The translations under genes and the position numbers were made by a program. From Mycobacteriaceae bacterium (lineage in GTDB: Bacteria; Actinomycetota; Actinomycetes; Mycobacteriales; Mycobacteriaceae): a DNA stretch of 64,000 bases. This document shows positions 17,140-24,351 of this stretch, in pieces; position 1 is the stretch's first letter, and each line of letters opens with the position of its first letter. The notes beneath the pieces are model-generated. The model saw nothing but the letters and a program-made list of their open reading frames with translations, was not told where the DNA came from and searched no databases. The stretch lies in contig JAIEPH010000043.1 in the NCBI GenBank assembly GCA_019749805.1, positions 62,001 to 126,000 on the forward strand, written 5' to 3'.

Positions 17140-18603
17140 ATGAACCTGTTCGGCCTGTTGGATCAGGCCGCCGAGCGGTTCGGCGATCGTGGCGCGGTGT
17201 TCTGCGGTGAGCGCCAACTGCACACGTGGTCGCAATTGCGTGAACGGGCGATGCGAATCGCGTCCACCCTCGGGGCGCCCGGCACCCGTATCGCCATCGC
17301 CAGTGAGAACCGCCCTGAGATCGTCGAGCTGATGTTCGCGACGTGGGCCGCCGAGTGTGCGGTCGTGCCGATCAACTACAAGCTTCATCCCCGCGAAATG
17401 GTCCAGATCATCGACGACGCAGGCGTCTCGCGGGTGTTCGCGTCGCCCAAGATCGGCGCGGAGCTGACGTCGGTCACCGACGTTACGGTCGAAATGGTTG
17501 ATTCGCAAGCCTATTCGGCACGCACGATCAGCACGCCAGCGGATCGGCCGCGCACCACTGATCCGGCGACGCTGGCGTGGCTTTTCTACACCAGCGGAAC
17601 CACGGGCCGCTCGAAGGGCGCGATGCTCACGCACCGCAACCTGATGGCGATGACGGTGTCCCACCTTGCGGATTTCGACTCGCCGGACCAGAACTGCAGC
17701 CTCGTGCACGGTGCGCCGATGTCGCACGGCTCCGGTCTGTATATCCCGCCGTACGTGTTACGCGCTGCGCGGCAGGTGATTCCGGCCTCTGCGGCGTTCG
17801 ACCCCGACGAGTTCCTCGACCTCTGCGAGTACCATCCCGGCTGCAGCGCATTCCTCGCACCGACCATGGTTCAGCGCCTCGTCCAGACCGGACGCGCGTG
17901 CCCACAGAGCCTGCGCACGATCGTGTACGGCGGCGGCCCGATGTACGTCGACAGCCTGAAGAAGGCAATGGCGGCGTTCGGCCCGATCTTCGTCCAGCTC
18001 TACGGTCAAGGCGAGGCACCGATGACCATCACCGGGCTGCGCAGGGCCGACCACATCGACGCCGACGACGCGGTTCTGGGGTCCGTCGGGTACGCCCGGT
18101 CAGGTGTGGACGTCGCGGTGCTGCGCGCCGACGACACACCGGCGTCGGCGGGTGAGATCGGTGAGATCGTCTGTCGCGGAGACGTTGTCATGGCCGGTTA
18201 CTGGAACAATCCCGAGGCCACCGCGAAGACCCTGCAGGACGGCTGGCTGCGCACCGGCGACATGGGGTCGTTTGACGAGCGCGGCTTCCTCACGTTGCGG
18301 GACCGCTCCAAGGATGTGGTGATCAGCGGCGGAAGCAACATCTACCCGCGCGAGGTCGAGGAGATCCTGCTCGAGCATCCTGGCGTCGACGAAGCAGGCG
18401 TGGTGGGGGCGCCCGACGAGGAGTGGGGCGAGGTCGTCGTCGCGTTCATCGTCGGCAAGGCATCGCCCGCGGAGCTGGACGCTCATCTGCTCGAGCGAAT
18501 AGCGCGCTTCAAACGGCCCAAGCGGTACGAGTACATCGACGAGCTGCCGAAGAACAGCTACGGCAAAGTCCTCAAGCGTGATCTGCGCGAACGCTTGGTG
18601 TAG
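17140..18603 (+). CDS. second acyl-CoA synthetase (FadD type)
   Basis: A 487-residue ANL-superfamily ligase with LFYTSGTTGRSKGAMLTHRN (P-loop, about residue 147), YGQGEAPM in the adenylate-binding motif, WLRTGDMGSFDERGFL, and the lysine motif LPKNSYGKVLKRDL near the C-terminus. It is shorter than most FadDs. ATG 17140 is chosen because the upstream ATG at 17086 lies inside the preceding SDR; the 28-base gap holds AAGGA very close to the start. The different length and weak overall likeness to the first ligase suggest another acid, for example a side-chain rather than a ring-derived acid. Confidence 0.92.
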   Translation: MNLFGLLDQAAERFGDRGAVFCGERQLHTWSQLRERAMRIASTLGAPGTRIAIASENRPEIVELMFATWAAECAVVPINYKLHPREMVQIIDDAGVSRVFASPKIGAELTSVTDVTVEMVDSQAYSARTISTPADRPRTTDPATLAWLFYTSGTTGRSKGAMLTHRNLMAMTVSHLADFDSPDQNCSLVHGAPMSHGSGLYIPPYVLRAARQVIPASAAFDPDEFLDLCEYHPGCSAFLAPTMVQRLVQTGRACPQSLRTIVYGGGPMYVDSLKKAMAAFGPIFVQLYGQGEAPMTITGLRRADHIDADDAVLGSVGYARSGVDVAVLRADDTPASAGEIGEIVCRGDVVMAGYWNNPEATAKTLQDGWLRTGDMGSFDERGFLTLRDRSKDVVISGGSNIYPREVEEILLEHPGVDEAGVVGAPDEEWGEVVVAFIVGKASPAELDAHLLERIARFKRPKRYEYIDELPKNSYGKVLKRDLRERLV

Positions 18604-18610
18604 CGCGATC

Positions 18611-18635
18611 CACAACCCGCGAGTGTGGGGTTGTG
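18611..18635. terminator. hairpin after the ligase operon
   Basis: CACAACCC and GGGTTGTG form an 8-base perfect stem around a 9-base loop, seven bases after the ligase stop. No T-run follows, as is common for mycobacterial terminators. It probably ends the GntR-ligase operon. Confidence 0.5.
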
Positions 18636-18657
18636 CTACGCCTGCGGGTGAAAAGAC

Positions 18658-18679
18658 GTGCGGGTAACCCACGTTCGGC
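18658..18679 (+). repeat. single arm of a 22-base repeat
   Basis: GTGCGGGTAACCCACGTTCG plus GC is identical to the right arm of the long hairpin at 49336-49397. Here only one arm is present, 28 bases before the next gene. Identical copies 31 kb apart suggest a dispersed repeat family. Confidence 0.6.
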
Positions 18680-18706
18680 GGAGAAGAGTGGCCGTAGCAT
18701 GGTGGT

Positions 18707-19369
18707 ATGCGCGTCGTCATCGCCGGTGGGCACGGCAAGATCGCCCTCATTCTCGAACGACTGCTCGCGGACCGCGGAGACACGGCGGTCGGCCTGATCA
18801 GAAACCCCGACCACGTCGCCGACGTGGAGGCGACAGGTGCCCAGGCAGTCGTAGTCGACCTCGAAGCCGCCACCGCCGCCGACGTGGCAACGCACCTGCA
18901 GGGCGCCGACGCGGTCGTGTTCGCGGCGGGGGCAGGCCCTGGCAGCGGCGCGGCACGCAAGCAGACCGTCGACTGTGAGGCGGCCATTCTGCTGGCCGAC
19001 GCAGCCGAGGCCGCGGGAGTGCGGCGCTATGTGATGGTCTCGGCGATGGGTGCCGATATCGAGGCAGCCGATGACATCGGCGATCCGGTGTTCGTCGCAT
19101 ATCTGCGCGCGAAAGGCCATGCGGACGACGTCATCCGCGCGCGTGATGCACTCGAGGTCACCGTCATACGTCCCGGCCATCTCACCAACGACGAGGGCAC
19201 GGGTCGGGTCGAGATATCCGACCAGACCGGGCATGGTGACATCCCCCGCGAGGACGTCGCCAGGGTTCTGCTCGCGGTGCTCGACACTCCCGAGACCGCA
19301 GGGCACACGTTCGAGCTGATCTCGGGCGACACTCCGATCGCCCAGGCGATCGCGAACCGTAACGACTAG
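18707..19369 (+). CDS. NAD(P)-binding protein, NmrA/atypical SDR type
   Basis: A 220-residue Rossmann protein: MRVVIAGGHGKIALILERLL (GxxGxxA motif), then DAVVFAAGAGPGSG, RYVMVSAMGAD and VTVIRPGHLTNDEGTG. These match the atypical SDRs (SDR_a5/NmrA-like) often annotated as NAD-dependent epimerase or sugar-nucleotide-type proteins. It lacks the full YxxxK site; KGHADD follows a YLRA motif, so catalysis is uncertain. It has its own short leader after the hairpin at 18611. It ends against the convergent SDR with a shared CTAG, so the two stops overlap by four bases. Confidence 0.85.
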   Translation: MRVVIAGGHGKIALILERLLADRGDTAVGLIRNPDHVADVEATGAQAVVVDLEAATAADVATHLQGADAVVFAAGAGPGSGAARKQTVDCEAAILLADAAEAAGVRRYVMVSAMGADIEAADDIGDPVFVAYLRAKGHADDVIRARDALEVTVIRPGHLTNDEGTGRVEISDQTGHGDIPREDVARVLLAVLDTPETAGHTFELISGDTPIAQAIANRND

Positions 19370-20184
19370 TTGATCGTCACGCCTGCATCGACTTTGAACT
19401 GAAGTCCGGTGACGAATCGCGACTCATCGGATATCAAGTACAGCACCGCATTGCTGACATCGATCGGATCAATGCATGGCGTGGGCATCGCGTTGACGAA
19501 GACGGGCACCAAGTCCGCCCGTTCCCCGCCGAGAGCGACTCCAAGGGAGGTCGGAATCATCCCGGTGGGTGCCCCGGTCGGGAGCACACAATTGACCCTG
19601 ACACTCTGCGCCGCAAGTTCGTTGGCCAGTGACAATGTCAGCCCGATGACGCCGTGTTTGGCCGCCGTGTAGGGCACCTGGAGCGGAAATCCTGCGACAG
19701 CGCCCGCCGAGCTGATGTTCACCAAGCTGCCGCCACCCTGCGCAAGAATGTGCGGTATCGCCGCCGCACACGTGTTCCACACCCCGATGAGGTTGACATC
19801 GACGACCGTGCGCCAGTGCTCGCTCGTGGTCTCGTGCCACTGCCCACCCGTCAGCACACCGGCATTGGCGACCGCTGCATCCAATCCACCCAATTCGGCG
19901 ACGCCGTCATCGACCGCCGATTTCAGCGCAGCCTCATCCCGGACATCGACGATGCGGCTCACGCATCGGCGGCCATGATCCGTAACCTGGCGCACCGTCT
20001 CTGCCAGATCGTCCTCAGTGGCCAGGTCATATTCGATTTCAGGAAGCGACCGGCACAAGTCGACCAGAATGAGATCTGCACCCTCCACGGCCAGTCTCGC
20101 CGCGTGACTACGTCCCAGACCACGCGCGGCGCCCGTGATCAACACCCGCTTGCCGGCTACCCGTCCGGCGGAAGACGCGCTCAC
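19366..20184 (-). CDS. mycofactocin-coupled short-chain dehydrogenase
   Basis: A 272-residue SDR. The cofactor motif is TGAARGLGRSHAARLA, followed by an insertion with EIEYDLATEDDLAETV. This insertion is the hallmark of the mycofactocin-associated SDR family (TIGR03971 type), whose NAD is not exchangeable and is re-oxidised by mycofactocin. The active site is SS...YTAAKHG. GTG 20184 is used because it overlaps the stop of the upstream dehydrogenase (GTGA); the frame extending to 20301 lies inside that gene. It probably oxidises an alcohol intermediate of the Region 2 pathway and hands electrons to the mycofactocin system encoded elsewhere. Confidence 0.85.
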   Translation of the reverse strand: MSASSAGRVAGKRVLITGAARGLGRSHAARLAVEGADLILVDLCRSLPEIEYDLATEDDLAETVRQVTDHGRRCVSRIVDVRDEAALKSAVDDGVAELGGLDAAVANAGVLTGGQWHETTSEHWRTVVDVNLIGVWNTCAAAIPHILAQGGGSLVNISSAGAVAGFPLQVPYTAAKHGVIGLTLSLANELAAQSVRVNCVLPTGAPTGMIPTSLGVALGGERADLVPVFVNAMPTPCIDPIDVSNAVLYLISDESRFVTGLQFKVDAGVTIN

Positions 20185-21254
20185 CACATCAGACCGCGGA
20201 TGACCTCTGCCTGCGGAATGTCTTCGATCGCAATCAGTCCCGCAGGGGCGGCGCACACCCAGTCGATCACGTTGACGACGCGAGCCGCGGTGGAGACGCA
20301 CCCGGCCTCGGTGACGTCGAGTACCGGATCGGACACATGCGTATTGAGCTCGACCCGCGGCTCACCTTCGATCACCACGCGGTGCACGCCGGGCTTGCCG
20401 TCGGGCGGGTACTCCCAGTCCGGTGCCGCGGCCGCGGTCAGCCTGGTGATGTGCTCCATCGTGATCACCGGCGCCCCGTTGGACACACCCTCGACGGCGA
20501 AGCGAACGGCTGCCATGCCGCCGGGCTCGACGGTGCACATCTTGCATTCGATCCGCTTGTCGGAGTACCAGGGCTCGATCCGTTGGCGAACCTCGTCGAG
20601 CTCGATGCCCAGTTGGTCGGCAACGTTGCGGACGGGGCCGCCCCACATCATGGTCAACACGCCAGGCTGGAATAGCATCGGTTGCTCTTGATCGGCGGTC
20701 AGACCGAAACCCATTGACACGCCGGTGAACTCGAAGTCGTCGTAGTTGGCGTAGTCGAAGATCTCCTGAACGAGAATCGACTCGGCGCGGGTGACCAGAC
20801 TGAGCGCACTGTGCACCTCAGTGTCGCCCGAGTAGCCGGGGTCGATGCCGTTCACATACAGCGACGAGTTGCCCTCGTCGCAGGCCTTCTCCAACGGACC
20901 CAACAGCCAGTCATCGGCCTGCCGGGGTGTCACCAACCACACCATCGACGACGCCACGACGTTGATACCCGCGGTCAGGAACTTCGTGAACTGCTCGAGG
21001 GCTTCCATCGGCCGGGTCTCGGCCTGCGCGGTGTAGACGACGCAGTCCGGCTTCAGTGCGACCAACGCGTCGACGTCATCGGTCGCGATGATGCCGGTCG
21101 GCTCGGTCAATCCACACAGTTCGGCGGCGTCGCGCCCGATCTTGTTCGGACTGGAGGCATGCAGACCGACCAGTTCGAGATCAGGCCTGCCGATGATGGC
21201 CTTCAGTGAATGTTGGCCGACGTTGCCGGTGGAGAACTGCACAACTCTGCGCAT
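20181..21254 (-). CDS. dihydrodipicolinate-reductase-like NAD(P)-dependent dehydrogenase
   Basis: A 357-residue protein starting MRRVVQFSTGNVGQHSLKAI. The N-terminal Rossmann domain resembles DapB and 2,4-diaminopentanoate dehydrogenase, and NGIDPGYSGD lies in the middle domain. The real substrate of the mycobacterial members is not established to my knowledge. The start has GAGG seven bases upstream; the ATG-less extension to 21401 is ignored. It is one of four related genes in the window (with 29188, 30230 and 35516) and is co-transcribed with two SDRs, pointing to reduction or oxidation of a ketone or imine in the shared pathway. Confidence 0.82.
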   Translation of the reverse strand: MRRVVQFSTGNVGQHSLKAIIGRPDLELVGLHASSPNKIGRDAAELCGLTEPTGIIATDDVDALVALKPDCVVYTAQAETRPMEALEQFTKFLTAGINVVASSMVWLVTPRQADDWLLGPLEKACDEGNSSLYVNGIDPGYSGDTEVHSALSLVTRAESILVQEIFDYANYDDFEFTGVSMGFGLTADQEQPMLFQPGVLTMMWGGPVRNVADQLGIELDEVRQRIEPWYSDKRIECKMCTVEPGGMAAVRFAVEGVSNGAPVITMEHITRLTAAAAPDWEYPPDGKPGVHRVVIEGEPRVELNTHVSDPVLDVTEAGCVSTAARVVNVIDWVCAAPAGLIAIEDIPQAEVIRGLMW

Positions 21255-21267
21255 CTGAATGCCTCGC

Positions 21268-22056
21268 TCAGTAGTCCGGAATGGGCAACGGTGAATTATT
21301 CGAATCGATGCCGCCGTCCACATGGAAGATAGCGTTCGTGGCGTAGCAGTCGCGGGTAGACAGATACACGCACAACCGCCCGAGGTCGGCGACGTCGCCA
21401 AGGCGGTGCAGGGGTGTGGACTCCTCCATCTTCTCCCGCGAGCCAGGCATCATGTCCAGGCTGCCCTGCAGTCCGTCGGTGGCGAAGGATCCCAGCGCGA
21501 TGGCGTTGACGCGGATCTTCGGCGCAAGCTCCTGCGCCATGGCTCGGGTGAGCGCCTCGAGTCCGCCCTTCGCAACGCAATAGGCCGTCAGCGCGCGGAT
21601 GCCGAAACGGGCTGATCCCGACGAGATGTTCACGATGTTGCCGCGACCGGCTTCGATCATGTGGGGCGCGACCAGCTGGCTCATGATGAACGCCGACGTG
21701 ACGCACCAGTCGAAAGTGTGACGGAAATCGTCGTCGGTGATGTCCAGAAAGCGCGCGTATGTCGAGCCGCCGACATTGTTGATGAGGATGTCGATGCGGC
21801 CGAACTGGTCCATGGCCGTCGATACGACGCGTTCACCGTCAGTCCGGCTGATGGCATCGGCGACGATCGCCAGTCCCTTGCCGCCGGTCTTCTCGATACC
21901 CTCGATCGTTCCCACGATGTCGGACTCGGTGCGCGCAGTACCGACGACGGTTGCGCCCGCTTCAGCAAGTACCCTCGCGATGCCCTGGCCGACGCCCTTT
22001 CCGGCGCCGGTCACGATCGCCACCTGTCCATCCAAATTGAATTGCTCCATTGCCAT
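21268..22056 (-). CDS. short-chain dehydrogenase/reductase, first gene of operon
   Basis: A 262-residue SDR: TGAGKGVGQGIA, NNVGGS (the usual NNAG altered), and active site Ser...YCVAKGG. It has a GAGAGG ribosome site six bases before ATG 22056. The frame open to 22122 crosses the operator at 22098 and is not used. It leads the minus-strand operon of SDR, DapB-like dehydrogenase and mycofactocin SDR, divergent from a TetR gene. The palindrome between them sits 41 bases upstream of the start, right for repression of both directions. Confidence 0.9.
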   Translation of the reverse strand: MAMEQFNLDGQVAIVTGAGKGVGQGIARVLAEAGATVVGTARTESDIVGTIEGIEKTGGKGLAIVADAISRTDGERVVSTAMDQFGRIDILINNVGGSTYARFLDITDDDFRHTFDWCVTSAFIMSQLVAPHMIEAGRGNIVNISSGSARFGIRALTAYCVAKGGLEALTRAMAQELAPKIRVNAIALGSFATDGLQGSLDMMPGSREKMEESTPLHRLGDVADLGRLCVYLSTRDCYATNAIFHVDGGIDSNNSPLPIPDY

Positions 22057-22097
22057 AGCGGTCCTCTCCGTCGAGTGCTGATCATCTAACGGCTTCA

Positions 22098-22113
22098 ATT
22101 GACTGAAGTCAAT
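22098..22113. promoter_or_regulatory. TetR operator S1, perfect palindrome
   Basis: ATTGACT-GA-AGTCAAT is a perfect 7+2+7 inverted repeat between the divergent SDR and TetR genes. The same half-sites recur before the membrane protein, the second TetR and the 35516 dehydrogenase. The two TetR proteins of the locus are the obvious candidates to bind it. Confidence 0.75.
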
Positions 22114-22157
22114 CGAGCACACGGCCGTTTGCGGCGTTCAGGCGGTAGAGTCGACGT

Positions 22158-22760
22158 ATGACAGTGGTAGACAAGCCGTCCGCGCGAGAAGCCAAGCGCC
22201 TTCAGACTCGCGAACGTCTGATGGGGGCTGCGATCGCCGAGTTCAAGCGGGCGGGTATGGCAGAGGCGGATGTCGGCGCGATTGTCACAGCTGCGGGAGT
22301 CGCCCACGGCACCTTTTTCTTCCATTTCCCGACCAAGGAGCACGTACTGCTCGAATTGGAGCAGCGCGAAGAAGCGCGCATCGCCAAGCAGCTGGCGCGC
22401 TCCACCGGCGCCAAGCACGACCTCCCCGCCACACTCGACGAAGCGGTCCGGCTTGTGATGGGCCTGGAACGACGGCTCGGTGCAGTGTTGTTCAAAGACT
22501 TTCTCGCACTCCACTTTTCACAGACACGGCCGTCGTCGGACGAGAGTCGTCAGCACCCGGTGATCGTGGAGGTAGCCGAGGCTATCGAGCAGGCGCAGCA
22601 ACGCGGCGATGTCGACCCCGATGTCACGCCGATGAACAGCGCGGTGTTCTTCCTGCTCGGCCTGTACGCGCTGCTGACGACGACGCACGACTGGCCGGGC
22701 CAGGCCGCCATGATCGAGGACTACGTGTCCAGGACACTTCACAGCATTGCCCCCAAGTAG
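22158..22760 (+). CDS. TetR-family regulator 1
   Basis: A 200-residue TetR protein. The helix-turn-helix is VGAIVTAAGVAHGTFFFHFP (about residues 39-58), followed by TKEHVLLELE and a ligand domain with a hydrophobic C-terminal segment (NSAVFFLLGLYALLT). The recognition helix is identical to that of the second TetR at 23590, so both should read the same DNA. The operator S1 lies 44 bases before the start, implying autoregulation. The likely ligand is a CoA ester or steroid-like intermediate, as for KstR-type regulators, but that is inference. Confidence 0.93.
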   Translation: MTVVDKPSAREAKRLQTRERLMGAAIAEFKRAGMAEADVGAIVTAAGVAHGTFFFHFPTKEHVLLELEQREEARIAKQLARSTGAKHDLPATLDEAVRLVMGLERRLGAVLFKDFLALHFSQTRPSSDESRQHPVIVEVAEAIEQAQQRGDVDPDVTPMNSAVFFLLGLYALLTTTHDWPGQAAMIEDYVSRTLHSIAPK

Positions 22761-22763
22761 CCG

Positions 22764-22797
22764 ATTGACTACCTCAGCTGATTGACTATAGTCAGTC
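22764..22797. promoter_or_regulatory. TetR operator S2 plus half-site
   Basis: ATTGACT-AT-AGTCAGT at 22781-22796 matches S1 in 13 of 14 arm bases. A further ATTGACT half-site lies at 22764-22770. The operator ends four bases before the ATG of the membrane protein, so the transcript must be leaderless or the true start lies downstream (ATG 22813 or 22885). Confidence 0.7.
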
Positions 22798-22800
22798 TTC

Positions 22801-23532
22801 ATGAATCTGCCCATGCTGAACCTGGGCCGTAATCGCGACCCCGCGCCGCGGGCGAACCTGTCGGGCAGCGGGCTGGACGAGCACATGGCGGCCTCTCGGG
22901 CGGCACAGCGCCAGGCAGACAAATGGCTGATTTCGGGCAGCATCCTCATCGGAACCGCGGCTTTGGGCATCTTCGGGTTGCCGCTTTTCCTCCGCGGTGT
23001 GTGGCTGTTGCGCAAGGCGCAGCGGGACGGCCTTTCGGTCCGGCCGATGTTGGTGACGCTGATCGGTTACCTCGTCATCATCGATGCCGCCATCAACACC
23101 GTCGGGTGGTCACTCGACCTGGTTGCCAACCACACGATTCTCGCCCGAATCCTGTTGAACGGCTGGGGCGCCATGTTCGATGCCGGTTACTTCTGGCACT
23201 ACAACGAACTATGGCTGGGCGGCGCGGCAGGCCCTGGTGAAAAGGCCATGGAAGTGGGGATGATCCTCACCGTCTTCACCATGCGGATCGCCGCGGCCAT
23301 CGGGTTCCTGCAGATGAAGCGCTGGGGCCACCAGTGGATGATCATCACCTGCTGGATGGGCGTGCTGATCTGGTGTCTTTACGTGTTCAACATGACGATG
23401 TACGCCGACGTGCGCTTTGCCGGCGTCGTCCTTCCGGTGGTCGGCTGGTGGCTCTACGACATCTTCTACATCACGCCGTTCCTGGCGATTCCGTACCTGC
23501 ACTCGGTGAACCGCGAGATCTTTTCCGACTGA
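22801..23532 (+). CDS. polytopic membrane protein, family not recognised (paralogue 1)
   Basis: A 243-residue integral membrane protein with about six hydrophobic segments after a soluble N-terminus of 40 residues. Conserved polar spots lie inside or beside the membrane: FDAGYFWHYNELW, GPGEK, KRWGHQWMIITCW, TMYADVR and WLYDIFY. The His, Asp, Glu and Cys residues are unusual for a simple transporter and would suit a metal or haem site. The last 100 residues are almost identical to those of the 26823-27518 product. The two paralogues bracket an AAA+/VWA pair of the NorQ/NorD kind, which in other systems helps build membrane metalloenzymes. I do not recognise the family; no function is assigned. 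The start could instead be ATG 22813. Confidence 0.8.
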   Translation: MNLPMLNLGRNRDPAPRANLSGSGLDEHMAASRAAQRQADKWLISGSILIGTAALGIFGLPLFLRGVWLLRKAQRDGLSVRPMLVTLIGYLVIIDAAINTVGWSLDLVANHTILARILLNGWGAMFDAGYFWHYNELWLGGAAGPGEKAMEVGMILTVFTMRIAAAIGFLQMKRWGHQWMIITCWMGVLIWCLYVFNMTMYADVRFAGVVLPVVGWWLYDIFYITPFLAIPYLHSVNREIFSD

Positions 23533-23537
23533 AGGTC

Positions 23538-23566
23538 AATGACTACACTCATTGACTTTGGTCAGT
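23538..23566. promoter_or_regulatory. overlapping TetR operators S3
   Basis: ATTGACT-TT-GGTCAGT (23551-23566) is preceded by an overlapping degenerate copy, AATGACT-AC-ACTCATT (23538-23553). The pair also forms a perfect CAATGA/TCATTG inverted repeat (23537-23542 and 23549-23554). It lies 23 bases before the second TetR start. Confidence 0.65.
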
Positions 23567-23589
23567 AACTTCGATACAAAGAGCGGACC

Positions 23590-24192
23590 ATGACGCCTCA
23601 GGTCAAGCAGTCGGCGCGTGAAGCGCGCCGGTTGCAGACGCGGGAACGTATCCTCAGTGCCGCGATCGCCGAGTTCACACTCGCCGGGATGTCCGGTGCC
23701 GACGTGAACGCGATCGCGACAGCCGCAGGCGTCGCGCACGGAACCTTCTTCTTCCACTTTCCGAGCAAGGAGCACGTGTTGCTCGAGTTGGAAAGCCGCG
23801 AAGAAGCCCGGATGGCGGCAGACTTCGCCCACTTCCTTTACGGCACGCATGATCTGGTGGCGGCGCTGAACGAGGCCGTGCACCTGGTGACCGGCCTGGA
23901 GCAACGACTCGGACCGCTGCTCTTCAAAGAGCTACTCGCCTTGCACTTCTCACCAAGCCGACCGACCAAGGACGAATGGACCGATCACCCGGTGATCGTG
24001 CTGCTGGTCAGCGAAATCGAACGGGCGCGCGGCGACGGCGAAGTACATCCAGCGGTCGACGCGTTCTACAGCGCCGCGTTCTTCCTCCTCGGCGTCTACG
24101 GGGTGCTCACCACGACCGACAACTCCGGAATCCGGGACACGATGCTGGCCAAGTTGGTCGACACCGCGGTACGGGGTCTCGAGATCCGATGA
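23590..24192 (+). CDS. TetR-family regulator 2 (paralogue of regulator 1)
   Basis: A 200-residue TetR protein aligned end to end with the one at 22158. HTH: VNAIATAAGVAHGTFFFHFP, then SKEHVLLELESREEAR, and the C-terminal AAFFLLGVYGVLTTT. DNA-reading residues are the same, while the ligand domain has diverged, so the two may answer different signals at common operators, or one may act as an antagonist. It heads the operon of micro-protein, VWA protein, AAA+ ATPase and membrane proteins. Confidence 0.93.
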   Translation: MTPQVKQSAREARRLQTRERILSAAIAEFTLAGMSGADVNAIATAAGVAHGTFFFHFPSKEHVLLELESREEARMAADFAHFLYGTHDLVAALNEAVHLVTGLEQRLGPLLFKELLALHFSPSRPTKDEWTDHPVIVLLVSEIERARGDGEVHPAVDAFYSAAFFLLGVYGVLTTTDNSGIRDTMLAKLVDTAVRGLEIR

Positions 24193-24231
24193 CTCCGAGC
24201 CGCACAACACCCATCAGCAAGGAGCACTGAC

Positions 24232-24336
24232 GTGGATTGGATATGGGAAATACTTCGGTACGTCGCAGCCTGGGGCGGAACCGGTCTGATCATCTGGTTC
24301 TGGTATTGGATGTTCTCCAACCTGGGCACGTTCTGA
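24232..24336 (+). CDS. 34-residue single-pass membrane micro-protein
   Basis: GTG 24232 starts a 34-residue product, MDWIWEILRYVAAWGG followed by a tryptophan-rich membrane segment (IIWFWYWMF) and ending SNLGTF. An AAGGAG ribosome site lies seven bases upstream, and the stop is 15 bases before the VWA gene. One hydrophobic helix with aromatic belts suggests a small subunit or assembly factor of a membrane complex. A similarly sized single-pass protein lies before the second membrane protein at 26698. No family recognised. Confidence 0.7.
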   Translation: MDWIWEILRYVAAWGGTGLIIWFWYWMFSNLGTF

Positions 24337-24351
24337 GCGGTTTGCGACGAC

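Noticed and set aside
22764..23566. KstR or KstR2 box
   Set aside because: The palindromes lack the recalled KstR (GAAC/GTTC) and KstR2 (CAAG/CTTG) cores; they fit a separate TetR motif.
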